Shown here: piece after piece, positions 46,263-56,141 of the stretch | How positions within the stretch are numbered: position 1 is the first letter of the stretch | Layout: the number at the start of each line of letters is the position of its first letter | DNA from: Coleophoma eucalyptorum | Taxonomy: Eukaryota > Ascomycota > Leotiomycetes > Helotiales > Dermateaceae | DNA: 64,000 nt | NCBI GenBank assembly: GCA_026120035.1 | Contig: JALRME010000026.1 | Location: forward strand, 372,001 to 436,000 | Direction of reading: 5' to 3' | Notes under the pieces: generated by a model | The model's input: only the letters and a program-made list of their open reading frames with translations | What the model was told of the DNA's origin: nothing | The model's database searches: none | Translations under genes and position numbers: made by a program

Positions 46263-47957
46263 TCGCTGACCAACACAGGTGCGGAGCGCGCTTCGCGTTA
46301 AAAATCGCACGATCATCACGGCATACGGCTAGCTTTGGATCTGCGACTTTCAGATGCGCATGCACTCCCACCGTACTATCATTTCCTATGTCCTCACACA
46401 TCATGGTCCAAAGCTTCGAGCGGAGGAATGTGCAAAAGTGCTTTCAGTGTATCTGCACTCGACGGATCGGGCGAACTACGGGGTTGATGATACGACTCAG
46501 ATGCTGGGATTTCTTTTCTGCTTCTTTCTGGTCTCTTCTATCGGCAAAACTTTCGGTCTGTAATATGCGGGTTTTCAGTCAGTCAGCAAGCACAGTCGGC
46601 CTCGGATGAGGTTCGTTCTTCCCAGGATCAGATCACTTGGTTCTTTTTCGATCAGACGCATTTTATGTCCCCTTGTACCAATATTCAAGCTTTTTCTGGG
46701 AGCTTTTTTCACCATGTCTTCGGCCTTTACGCCTTCGAAGCACTTCGACTTTGTCGTCTTTAGTCGCCTGAACAAAAATCGAAGCAACTCAGCCTCAAAT
46801 CCGTGACCAGCATTGCACGAATCTTTTTGACAACAAATTCCATCGTGCTCGCTAATCGCTAAATCCAACCTTTGCTAATCGCTCTTTGATCGCCCTTACC
46901 TGTATTCCTGTGCAGAAATATACACCATAATCAACACAATAAGGTAGACTCTATGAAGTGCATCACCAAGCACAGTCCGAAATGACGCCTCTAATTGAAT
47001 GCTCGCCAATGATAAGATATGCTCCTTCCCCAGAGCTGTTTCAAATTCCACAAAAACGAATCCAGGAAGGTGTCGCTATCCCTGCTTCTGGTCGTGCAAT
47101 GTGGCTGATTTGGTATAGGTAAACTGACAGCAGCCTTGAGACTTTCATAAAGATGATTGAAGAAGCAATAAACCTAACACTAAATAGGAAATGTTCATGG
47201 ACAGGGAATGCCATACCTGGTCAATATAATCTGCCGAGAGACTGTCGAATTAACAGCTAGGAAATGGGTGAGGTTTGCGTTACACAAGATTGTTTGACGC
47301 CTGCAAACGATATTGCTATACACACAGGGACATTTATTTGTCACTTTTGCTATTTATGATTAACCTAGGTTAGGGGCTTGCTGAGTAGTCCCTTACTAAT
47401 ACATTACTTGAATAAAAACATACATAACTCACAACTTCAATCATGCTTTTAAGACCCGTTCGTATCGCATATTGTGATGTTCTTTTTTCTAGCTCCCCGT
47501 CACTTCCTTGTATTGATAAGGCCCTTTTTGGACTCGGACTTTCGACTGCGTGCCTTCCGTTCCCTTGCATCCATACCGTAGATTATCGTGGCCAATATGC
47601 TCTTTCCCGATTCCTCGCGCACTTGTTTTCCGTCTCCAAATGACGACGAGTTCAGCAAGGATTGTACATGGTATATTAATTACATATGTTTACAAGAATT
47701 TGCAACAAACTGCAGCAATTTCTGCTCAGAGAGCAGGTATGACAGAGCATAGCCTAACTAGCTAGGCAGCAGTGGTCCTGAATGTAAATGCCACTTCCGG
47801 AAGCTCACCCCAAGATTTAGTGCACAGGCCACGAGGGATTAGGACTTAGGATGACAAGCATTGCAAAATAACCCCAGTGCCCAGTTCGCCCGAATGCCTT
47901 TTGCTTATGCCCCATGCCACGCCAGAACTGGAAAACAACAAACCGACTTAGATGATA
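46263..47957. other. About 1.7 kb convergent intergenic interval
   Basis: The interval lies between the 3' ends of the RRM gene and a minus-strand gene. Long UTRs are possible. ORFs (46259-46609, 46575-46868, 47443-47643) are motif-free and rejected. No RNA gene is recognised. Confidence 0.45.
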
Positions 47958-49845
47958 TTATATCCAGTTCCCACTTCTGATCCTGATCTCGTCGTCATAC
48001 CTCATACTGTCGACGCCCTTCTCGGGAGTTCGCACAGTTTTGTACCATGACAATTCTTTCTTACGAAGGGGCTTGACTCCAGGAGCTGGTGACCTTACTT
48101 TCTCGGCATTGGGGCTCCAGAGATTTTCAACACGGACTTGGTCTGGAAGTTCCTTGATCGGCGAGGGTGTATTATACATCCATTCGGCCTCAGACACGGA
48201 TATGGAAGTGTGGATTCGGCCGTCGCTTGGGATCTCTGAGAATCGATCCTTTGCCTGTGTGCGTCTATGCTTGCGAATCGTGACATTTGGTGTAAGTGGT
48301 AAGTCGTCCTCAGGGAATGAGATAGATTTTTTTTGAGGGAAATGCCTCTCAATCGGAGTTGATGCATCTGTGAATGGATCCAGGTCTGTGTCAAGACTCC
48401 AGAAGGAAGGTGGATCTTCTATGATCGTGATCTCGCATGCTTTGGCTGGTTTCGGAATATGGATGACTTTGGCAATTCCAATTTCAGGTTCTGGTGAATC
48501 TGTGTCTCTATCAATGTATGACCTCAATGACGGCGTTATGGACACTGCGTCTGAAAGTTGAGAGACCCTGGATGAGCTTCTGGAATGTCTTATTGAGCGA
48601 CTTGCTTCTCGAGATTTCAAAGAAAGGGTGCGGACTGGAATCTCAGGTAGAGGTCGATTGAGTGTGTAATCTTCACCTGCCTCGTCACTAGACTTCTTTT
48701 CACTGCTGTCCAAGGAAAGTCGAGATACTTTTCCCGCCGTCATTAATACTTCAGATGAAGTCGTCCTGTGTAAACCTGGAGAAGGAATCTCTTTGTCTAT
48801 CATTGCCTTGGCAATCTTTGAGCTGCCATCGAAGATGTCAGTCATCCAAGTTCCAGTTACTAGCGAGTCTCGCGAAGGAGATGGAAAGATCTCTTCTGGT
48901 GAGCTCATGCTGTCGACTTCTGTTTCCCAATCTTCTTCGTCATCTTGCAAGTTGTGGGCCTTTTGATTAAGCGCAAGCAGACTGGCAGTTGGAGGCAGCA
49001 GTGTTCTCGGATGAGAAGTTGGAATTAATTGTAAATCTACGAGGGTGTCCCAACTTCGGTAATGGAAATTGAATTTAGCATATGGTGTATCCTTGGGATC
49101 TATCAAGTACCAGTCGTAATAATATGCATCTTGAGGCTTGTCGATCAATCCACCACTGGGCATTCTTCAGAAAACGTTAGTTGTGCCAATGTATAGAATA
49201 ATAAGACTTACGCGATCCCATACTTCTCCTGGGGCTTGAACTCATCTGCCCGAGCAGCACGTCTCTTTCTTCCCCTAGCCCGGAACACCTGCACTTCAAT
49301 AAGACCCCCATCACTAGCTGCGGAGCGTTCTTCTGCTTCATTGTTGAAAAAGAAAGGTCTACATTCTGTGCCGTTGTTTTTGTACAGGACACTGTTTTCC
49401 CTATAGTTCCATCTATCGCTAGGCTCGAACAGTGCTCTCATAACTTGCCCAGTGGTCTGCTTCGTCGTATTGATGCCCCAGGAGGAGACATGTCGACCGT
49501 TCATGAAAAGTTTGAAGTACCAGAGAGAGCAGGCTATAGCTTGTGGTGCAAGGATAGTATATCGGAGCCAGAAGCGTGCACCTAGGAACTCTTTAGGCGT
49601 GGAAATGACAATCGCGGAAGTTATGACTTACCGGGCAAGGAAGGTATGTAGACAGAGATATCAGGTTGTCGATTACGATCCCCTTTGCCTTCAGATGCTT
49701 TGGCAGGCGAAAAGTTGGCTGAAGATGGCTTTTGAGCCGTTGAGCTATTCTTGAACCGCGAGCTGTCTGGATTTGGAAACTCGGGATGTATTTTAAGTTC
49801 CCATTGAGAGACTATGGATAACTGGACGCCTTTGTATGTAGGCAT
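47958..49845 (-). CDS. Conserved fungal protein of unknown function with N-terminal globular domain
   Basis: Three exons on the minus strand, 49845-49632, 49581-49212 and 49164-47958, with introns of 50 and 47 bases, encode 596 residues. The start at 49845 gives MPTYKGVQLSIVSQWELKIH; the frame is open for another 45 codons upstream, so a longer form is possible. Residues 1-240 look like one folded beta-rich domain: DISVYIPSLPGARFWLRYTI, LAPQAIACSLWYFKLFMNGR, then HVSSWGINTTKQTTGQVMRA and ALFEPSDRWNY. After RSAASDGGLIEVQVFRARGR and YYYDWYLIDPKD the rest is Ser/Pro/Glu-rich and disordered, with many SPS and SRSSSR sites. I know similar uncharacterised proteins exist in moulds but cannot name a family or give a role. 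There are no membrane or secretion signals. Confidence 0.82.
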
Positions 49846-50713
49846 TGCGGGATTGGGGTTGGGAGACTTGTTGTATTTGATCTCTGAATGGAGGCGACAT
49901 GCAGGTGTAGCGTGCCCTGATAGGAGTCGGAAAACACGAGATTGAGGCATCCAGCCACGAGGTTGAACTTGAAGGAACAATAGAGTGAGGGTCTAAACTA
50001 AACAATACTCGAAATGGATGGTTCCGAACGATATGTCACTTTCGCTTTTCGGAGTGATGGTTTGAGGGTGAAATGTATCCGAGCGACAGCATCGCACCTT
50101 CTGTAACCATCAAAAATCAAAATCGCCCAAGGCTCAATCGAGAGCTCCTTGGAATTATAGTCTCGCAGTTGTCACTAGTTGGGGCCAAGCTATCGATTCC
50201 ATATTCTCCGTGTGAAATGTAGGGCTTCCCGACGAAGTGAAGGTCAGACATGCTGATGCCAGTGACATCGTCATGAATCATCTTCGTAAATAGTCTTCAT
50301 ATTAACCATGGAACCAGATAAATTTGGCGTTTGAAATGAATTCTGCACAGATTCTGTGGCGAGCAAACAATTCTGCGTCAAGACATAGAAAACATATTGA
50401 CAATTCCAAAAGAAACTTCAGACGGAAATGAATTCCCCCACCTATAGCTTTAGAAACATACACGTCTTCGAGTCCAGATGCAAGACATCTAAGGGCCGTA
50501 ATCCAACTTCAGTATCACGGATCAGAGACATGCACCCAGAGGGTTTCGAAGCAAGACATCCGAAGATCCTCCACTCAAATCCTAAAATATGACAAACACA
50601 CATGCTTATGTGCCGGAGACCAGATTTTGAAGCTGTCTTGCACCAACTGTTGTATTTCCAGCAAGCATTTATGTACAAGTTCCTCAAGCCCGATTTCATT
50701 CATTCGTGTTAGC
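49846..50713. other. Intergenic region
   Basis: The promoter of the unknown protein gene and the 3' region of NDUFS5, both on the minus strand. A minus-strand ORF at 50442-50699 is motif-free and lies in the likely NDUFS5 3' UTR. Confidence 0.45.
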
Positions 50714-51207
50714 TCACTTGCCCAACACAGCCTTGGTATCCTCTTCCTTATCTAACAGCCCCAAGTTTCGTATCGAGTCGGCTTTAGGAGCATCATCCCG
50801 TGGGAATAGTTTCGCTTGCTTTCGGTATGCTTGTTGGATTGAGCTGACTCTGGCTTCCTGTTTGGCCCACATATCAGTCCCTATGCGAGATATTTGAATC
50901 TCAATTGACGAACCTCCTTCTTGTGGTGCAAGCACTCGTAGTAGTCCTCCAGCACCGGCGCACACTTCTTCTTTCCTGATGCGTCACCATCTGCTGTATT
51001 CACAACGTAGCAGCTCAGTACCTCCTGCCAGAAAGCTTTCCGTCATTAGAGGATTATTGTTCACTTGGGGTTATAGACATACGAAAGCAGCGGCCCTGTC
51101 CTGTAGAAACATGTCAATATGTGACGCAATGAGAAGCTTAGAGCAAGCAAAAAGATATCTGGGTAGCTCATGAACTTACCTCCGGTGTTGCCATATCCTG
51201 AAGCCAT
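50714..51207 (-). CDS. ndufs5: Complex I subunit NDUFS5-like, twin CX9C protein
   Basis: Accessory subunit of mitochondrial NADH:ubiquinone oxidoreductase on the intermembrane-space side, imported by the Mia40 disulfide relay. Four exons on the minus strand, 51207-51180 (28 bases), 51100-51083 (18 bases), 51035-50914 and 50857-50714, encode 103 residues starting MASGYGNTGGQGRCFPFWQE. The twin CX9C pattern is complete: CFPFWQEVLSC and CAPVLEDYYEC, followed by LHHKKEEARV. The 18-base second exon encodes the first Cys of the first CX9C pair, while its partner is in exon 3. The third intron uses a GTTCGT donor. Spacing, length and N-terminus fit fungal NDUFS5. The gene is divergent from the Sec39 gene, with only 176 bases between start codons. 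The microexon is inferred, but it is the only way to keep frame and motif. Confidence 0.9.
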
Positions 51208-51383
51208 CTTTTTGCTTTAATTGAGTAAGTTGAGTTCCTACCGGATTGTCGTTGCGACGAGAGGGAGCTGAATTGCGCTAGCGCAAGAATGATTTTCCAC
51301 CCCGAGGCCAGCTTGGTCGATTAACATGGGGAAAGTTGACAACTCGGTCTTCGACACTCTGGATCTCCACAAACGATCAGAGC
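51208..51383. promoter_or_regulatory. Bidirectional NDUFS5/Sec39 promoter with a perfect palindrome
   Basis: Only 176 bases separate the two divergent start codons, so both promoters and leaders share it. It contains a perfect 14-base palindrome, TTGCGCTAGCGCAA, at 51273-51286, about 65 bases from the NDUFS5 ATG and 98 from the Sec39 ATG. A palindrome of this length suggests a dimeric factor site. Confidence 0.55.
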
Positions 51384-54336
51384 ATGGCGGAACAGAGCCC
51401 TCCCCCGGCCAAGATTGTATTACTGGCTGTACAGCTTACCCGAAAATCGGATTTAAATGGGCTGCGATCTCTTATTTCGAAGTGTAGGAAAGTCCTCAAT
51501 AATGAACTCGTCTTGCGCATACTACTCAGCCATCTCCCGGAAACTCTCGAACCTTCGAACTATGTCCCCCTTATAGAAGATTTAGCAGCGGGTCAGCTTG
51601 CGGAGACCTCTATCGATACAATTGACTTCTCCTCTTTGAACGATTTGAGTGACGCAGAGGCAAGGAAGAAAGTCAAGAAGCTTCATCTGATATCTCTAGC
51701 CTGGATTGGGGCACCAACAGAAATCGCAGATGATCCATTTGTCCTTTTTGTTATTCACAGGGCTCTGCGTATTGATAGAAATACTGGGCTACTAGTTCAA
51801 CTCCCGGGACTGCTCACTCCATTTCTGGGTCGCTCTGCCTATTTACGAACATGGACAATCACTACTGTCCTACCCATACTACGATTCTACTATGAATACC
51901 ATCCGCAAGAAGGTCCGGCTCTCACAATTCCCCAATTTGAAAAGTTGAGTGAGACTGCTGGTATTGCACTTCTTCTCTCTAGGACAGGAAAAGACGATAT
52001 CCTGCAGGCAAATAGAACAAAGACTGTAGGACGAGATATTCGTGGCTTGGTTGGTCCATGGTTATATGGAAATGGCAGGTCAAAGCAAAAAAGTGTCCAG
52101 ATGGCTGCTCTGGATACCCAAGTGGAGTCATCACCAGCAGTTGATGACCTGGGGGACAATTACACTGGCTGGGACGAGACTTTTCGATGGATCGTAACCC
52201 AAGCTGCTTCCTCATGGGAGACTGCTGTGGAAGCCATTGAGGAATGGGATGGACCAGCTGATCAAGATCTTGGTGGACTCGAGGATGGTAGTGTCATGTT
52301 CGATGATGATGAACAGCAATTGTTGGAACGTCGTTATGCTCGAGCAGCATTGGCTGCAGCCTACCTCATTTCCGAGGCATCTAACCAGGCTTTGACTGGC
52401 GTACACCGAATCCTTGACCGAATCGTCGCCCTTCTGGATCTGGATAGAATTCCACATATCTCTGCCGCTGCTGCATTGCTGGCGCCTATACCTGCCTTTG
52501 AACGGGACTTATTATCGGAAAAAAATGCAAAGTATTTACGGAACCACATGCTAGACGAGATCAATATTTTAACACAGCCTAAGGAGGATTCCATTCAGTT
52601 CCTTCATGCACTCTTGATAAGCGCGTACTTAGTCACAAGGGCTGGGCTTAAATGTTCTGTAAGAAGAGCCGGAGAACTTGTTCTTCTACAGGACGAAAGA
52701 GAGCAAAAGGCCGAGTTCAGAAGGCTGATGTATAGTATTGGTGATGGCCCTAAGGCAGATGACAAGTACTGGATAAAGACTAGAAACGAGATTTTATGGC
52801 TTCATGGCTGGGGCGCTGAAGAGCTTCCGGAGGGCGCTTCTTTCACACATGGAAGGGGCATTTTCGGTCTTGTTAGCAAATTCTTTATCGAAACTGAAAT
52901 TCTCAAGATCCTTCTTGCCAATACTCGTAAGCTATCATATTTCCAGCTGCTGTTTGAACCTACTAACTGGCTATGTTGCTGATCTAGGCTACGAGCTTGC
53001 CCGATCGATATATGTAGATTCGCCTGAGCAGCCTCTCCCACTTAAACAACTGCAAGATACGATTATTGCTGCTGCCATGAATGCCTATGATAATGCAACC
53101 AATCCAAACAAGACCCGCGGCGGCGTGAAGAAGTGTGACGATATGTAAGTTATCCATCACAAAACACGAAAATTCCTAATCTCACACCTTCAAAGCCTCA
53201 AAGCATTTCCCGATACTTTAGAGCACTCTCTTCCTGCTAAGCAAGCGAAATGCCTTGTTGAGATCACGCATCAAATCGGAAAATATTCACTTACGCTTAC
53301 CAAAGGCGAGCCTTTCCTTCCAGTCAACTTGCGCGTCCACAGTGATCCTATTGCTATAATTGAGAAGATTCTCAGCCAGAACCACAGACAATATACCAGA
53401 GTCGATGAATTCATGGCTTTAGGGCAAGGGATGGTAGACGCAGGCCTCATTCACCGGGATGAGATAGGCTTCACACAACGTGGCGAACGTGCACCCAGCG
53501 ACCAGGAAATCGAGAGGCAGAAATCAGTTGCAAAAAGGCGCATACTCGGGATGTGCATCGTCAATGCCCTTGCTGCTGATGATTTTGAGACTGCATACTC
53601 ATTTGTGGTGACAAGGCTGAAAGATATTGCATCTCCTGCGAACGAGGTTATTTCAACATCTGAGCCGAGTGAAGATGGTATTTTCGCAGAGTTACCACCC
53701 AAAAGCCTTGATGAGTGGTCCTGGCTAGCTGCATTTCAAGCTGGAAAGTACAGACGGAGTAGCAAAACTGTCAAGCCTACACACCTGGGCAATACGAACG
53801 CAAATCTAGACATCCGCCACCTTGACCAACGCATGGAATGCCTGGCATATGCGCTTCGTCTTGCCCCAAAGAACACCTTGCAAGAAATTCTAAATGTTTA
53901 TCGACGCTGTGAAGAAGAGCTCCAATCTTTGATTCAACAGGAAGAGGAAGAAGACCTGTCTTGGGACACTAAAGCAGACGAAACCGCGATGCCTGGAGGC
54001 TTTGCCCAGACTCCACAGAGGTCCTTGGGACCTAAAAGCAGCCAGCGTGATTTGGAAGAGGCTCCAATGTCTCTCTTTGATCTTTCTCGTACTTCAATGG
54101 CACGTGCACAAAATAGTATCTCTGCTCTCGCCCTCCTCAAGAGTAGACCTGTGGAAGTTGAGAACAAAGGAAGGTCGTCACAAGATGAGCTTTCACGCGC
54201 GTCATCGCCGGATTCAGCGGCCCATATAAGAAAGAGAGATCAGTTGAAGAATGCTGCAGTTGGAACATTGGCTAGTGGTGTAGGATGGTTGATTGGAGCC
54301 CCTGCTCCGGCGGCCAGAGAACACGATGACGACTGA
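51384..54336 (+). CDS. sec39: Sec39-domain protein, Dsl1/NRZ tethering complex subunit
   Basis: Peripheral ER protein of the Sec39/Dsl3 (NBAS-like) family. With Dsl1 and Tip20 it captures COPI vesicles returning from the Golgi. Three exons, 51384-52926, 52988-53144 and 53196-54336, encode 946 residues. I start at 51384 (MAEQSPPPAKIVLLAVQLTR) because the frame further upstream has only non-ATG codons. The whole length is alpha-helical, as expected for a helical-solenoid tether: LISKCRKVLNNELVLRILLS, LLVQLPGLLTPFLGRSAYLR, TGWDETFRWIVTQAASSWET and KLSETAGIALLLSR match the Sec39 domain. The last 150 residues are Ser-rich and disordered, then GTLASGVGWLIGAPAPAARE forms a C-terminal amphipathic or hydrophobic patch that could touch membrane. 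Assignment rests on overall pattern rather than one motif. Confidence 0.87.
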
Positions 54337-54899
54337 AAGCTTACTAGTGAATGGTAAGCATAAAAGGTCAGCATGACAGGTCGGAATGTTGGGAAATGAA
54401 TTGGAGTATGAAAAAAGCAGCATGGGATTATGGCGTTACGGCTATGGGCTACAAAAATAGCCAAGTATACCCCAGGGCGAAGACCTTTGATCTTTACGAG
54501 TCTGTGGTTGATTGTAGCAAGCACGAAGCTATGACTTAGCCAAGGTGTTTATTATTGGTACTTTATACTCTGCAAACCCGAACAAAATCCAAACCAGACG
54601 AGTGCTTGACTGTTCCGAAAATTGATGCTTACGCCATCCAAGGGGTTTGAGAGGCGTGAATCTCTCCCTATATTCGCTATACGATTCTCGTGCTTACAAA
54701 GCCTTCGGCGTTTGAGCAGTGGGGTAGAACTGCAGAACTGCCCCGCAGGAGCTACATAAAAGAGCTCGTCGTACCAATCTACAGGTAAAATCTCAACGAT
54801 CATTGAATTGAACATCTTCACCCAATCACCATCCTAAATTCAAGAACCAGGAGCATCTGTATTGTATCTACAGTTGAACGAAAAATTGAGAGTCCTTTC
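54337..54899. other. Intergenic region before the glutathione S-transferase gene
   Basis: The 3' end of Sec39 and the promoter of the transferase gene. A minus-strand ORF (54552-54821) has no motif. Nothing else is recognised. Confidence 0.5.
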
Positions 54900-55761
54900 A
54901 TGACAACCCCTTTTACACGCATTGTCCAGCTTTCAACGCAATTCAATATGGCAGCCCGCACACCAGATCTTCACCTTTACACAACTCAAACTCCCAATGG
55001 AATTAAAATTTCTATCACTCTTGAGGAGCTAGGGCTTCCATACAAAGTTACGAAGATTGATATCTCGAAGAACACTCAGAAGGAGCCTTGGTTCTTGGAA
55101 ATCAACCCCAATGGACGCATTCCTGCATTGACAGATACCTTTTCGGATGGAAAGACAATACGTTTGTTCGAGTCTGGTTCTATTCAGCAGTACCTTGTCG
55201 ACCAATACGATACGGTGAGTCCTTTCAGAGGTTTTACATTGAGCTTGAATGTGACCTAAGTGTCTGCAGGAACACAAGATATCTTACCCGCGAGGAACGC
55301 GAGAATACTACGAGACGAATAACTGGTTATTCTTTTTGAATGCAGGAGTTGGTCCCATGCAAGGTCAGAGTAATCATTTTTCAAGATACGCACCTGAGCA
55401 TATCGAGTATGGAATCAACCGTTACAAGAATGAGACTCGTCGCTTGTATGGTGTTCTAAACAAACATCTTGAGACTTCTACCTCAGGGTACCTAGTTGGA
55501 GACAAATGTACCATTGCTGATATTGCACACTGGGGTTGGGTTACAGCTGCTTTCTGGGCTGGGGTTGATATCGAAGAGTTCCCTGCTTTGAAGGCCTGGG
55601 ATGATAGGATGTTGGCTAGGCCCGGCGTTGAGAAGGGCCGGCATGTTCCTGAACCTCATCGTATGAAAGAGCTGCAAAAGGATCCGGATTCTATCAAGAG
55701 ACATGCTGAGCAGAGCAAGAAATGGATCCAAGATTCCATGAAGGAGGATGCTAAGAAATAG
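54900..55761 (+). CDS. Glutathione S-transferase, Ure2/GstB-like
   Basis: Cytosolic glutathione-dependent transferase. Two exons, 54900-55214 and 55270-55761, with a 55-base intron, encode 268 residues. A second ATG at 54948 would give 252 residues and lies nearer the usual family start, just before DLHLYTTQTPNGIKISITLE. The N-terminal thioredoxin fold has TPNGIKISITLEELGLPYKV, then INPNGRIPALTD with the cis-Pro of the glutathione site and the Glu-Ser pair in LFESGSIQQYL. The C-terminal helical domain holds NNWLFFLNAGVGPMQGQ, YLVGDKCTIADIAHWGWV and FPALKAWDDRMLARPGVEKG. The TPNG and SGSIQQYL signatures are typical of the Ure2-like/Gst3 class of moulds, used for detoxification and oxidative stress. 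Substrate is not predictable. Confidence 0.94.
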
Positions 55762-56141
55762 GTTGAATCGAAATATCAGACAGAAAACAAGCAGAAACCT
55801 TAGCGACAAGTCGAAGGATCGTCCACGAACCCTTGATAGTTCTCCTGCACCTTATTTATAGGATCGATTATTAAAGTTATTTTTCATGGTCAGAACTCCT
55901 CTTTGGAGGGGGGATTGATTGAAATTTAAAAACAAAATATGAGATATCTAATGTAATCGAACTGTCTGAGACCGAATTGCCTAAAGCTATCAAACACGTG
56001 ATTCGCAAGAATGTTTTTGCGCGAGCGCTAACTCCGTTCACTTCTGATGTCTTTCTTTAAGCTCAGCTCGCACCATTTCGTTCTCATCCATCATACGGAA
56101 GCACCTGTCGCTCAACACCGTCGATATTCATTCTGACGAAA
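55762..56141. other. Intergenic region, SF1/BBP promoter
   Basis: The 380 bases between GST and SF1. A GC motif TTGCGCGAGCGCTAA at 56016-56030 resembles the palindrome in the NDUFS5/Sec39 promoter. The last 80 bases form a short leader. Confidence 0.45.
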
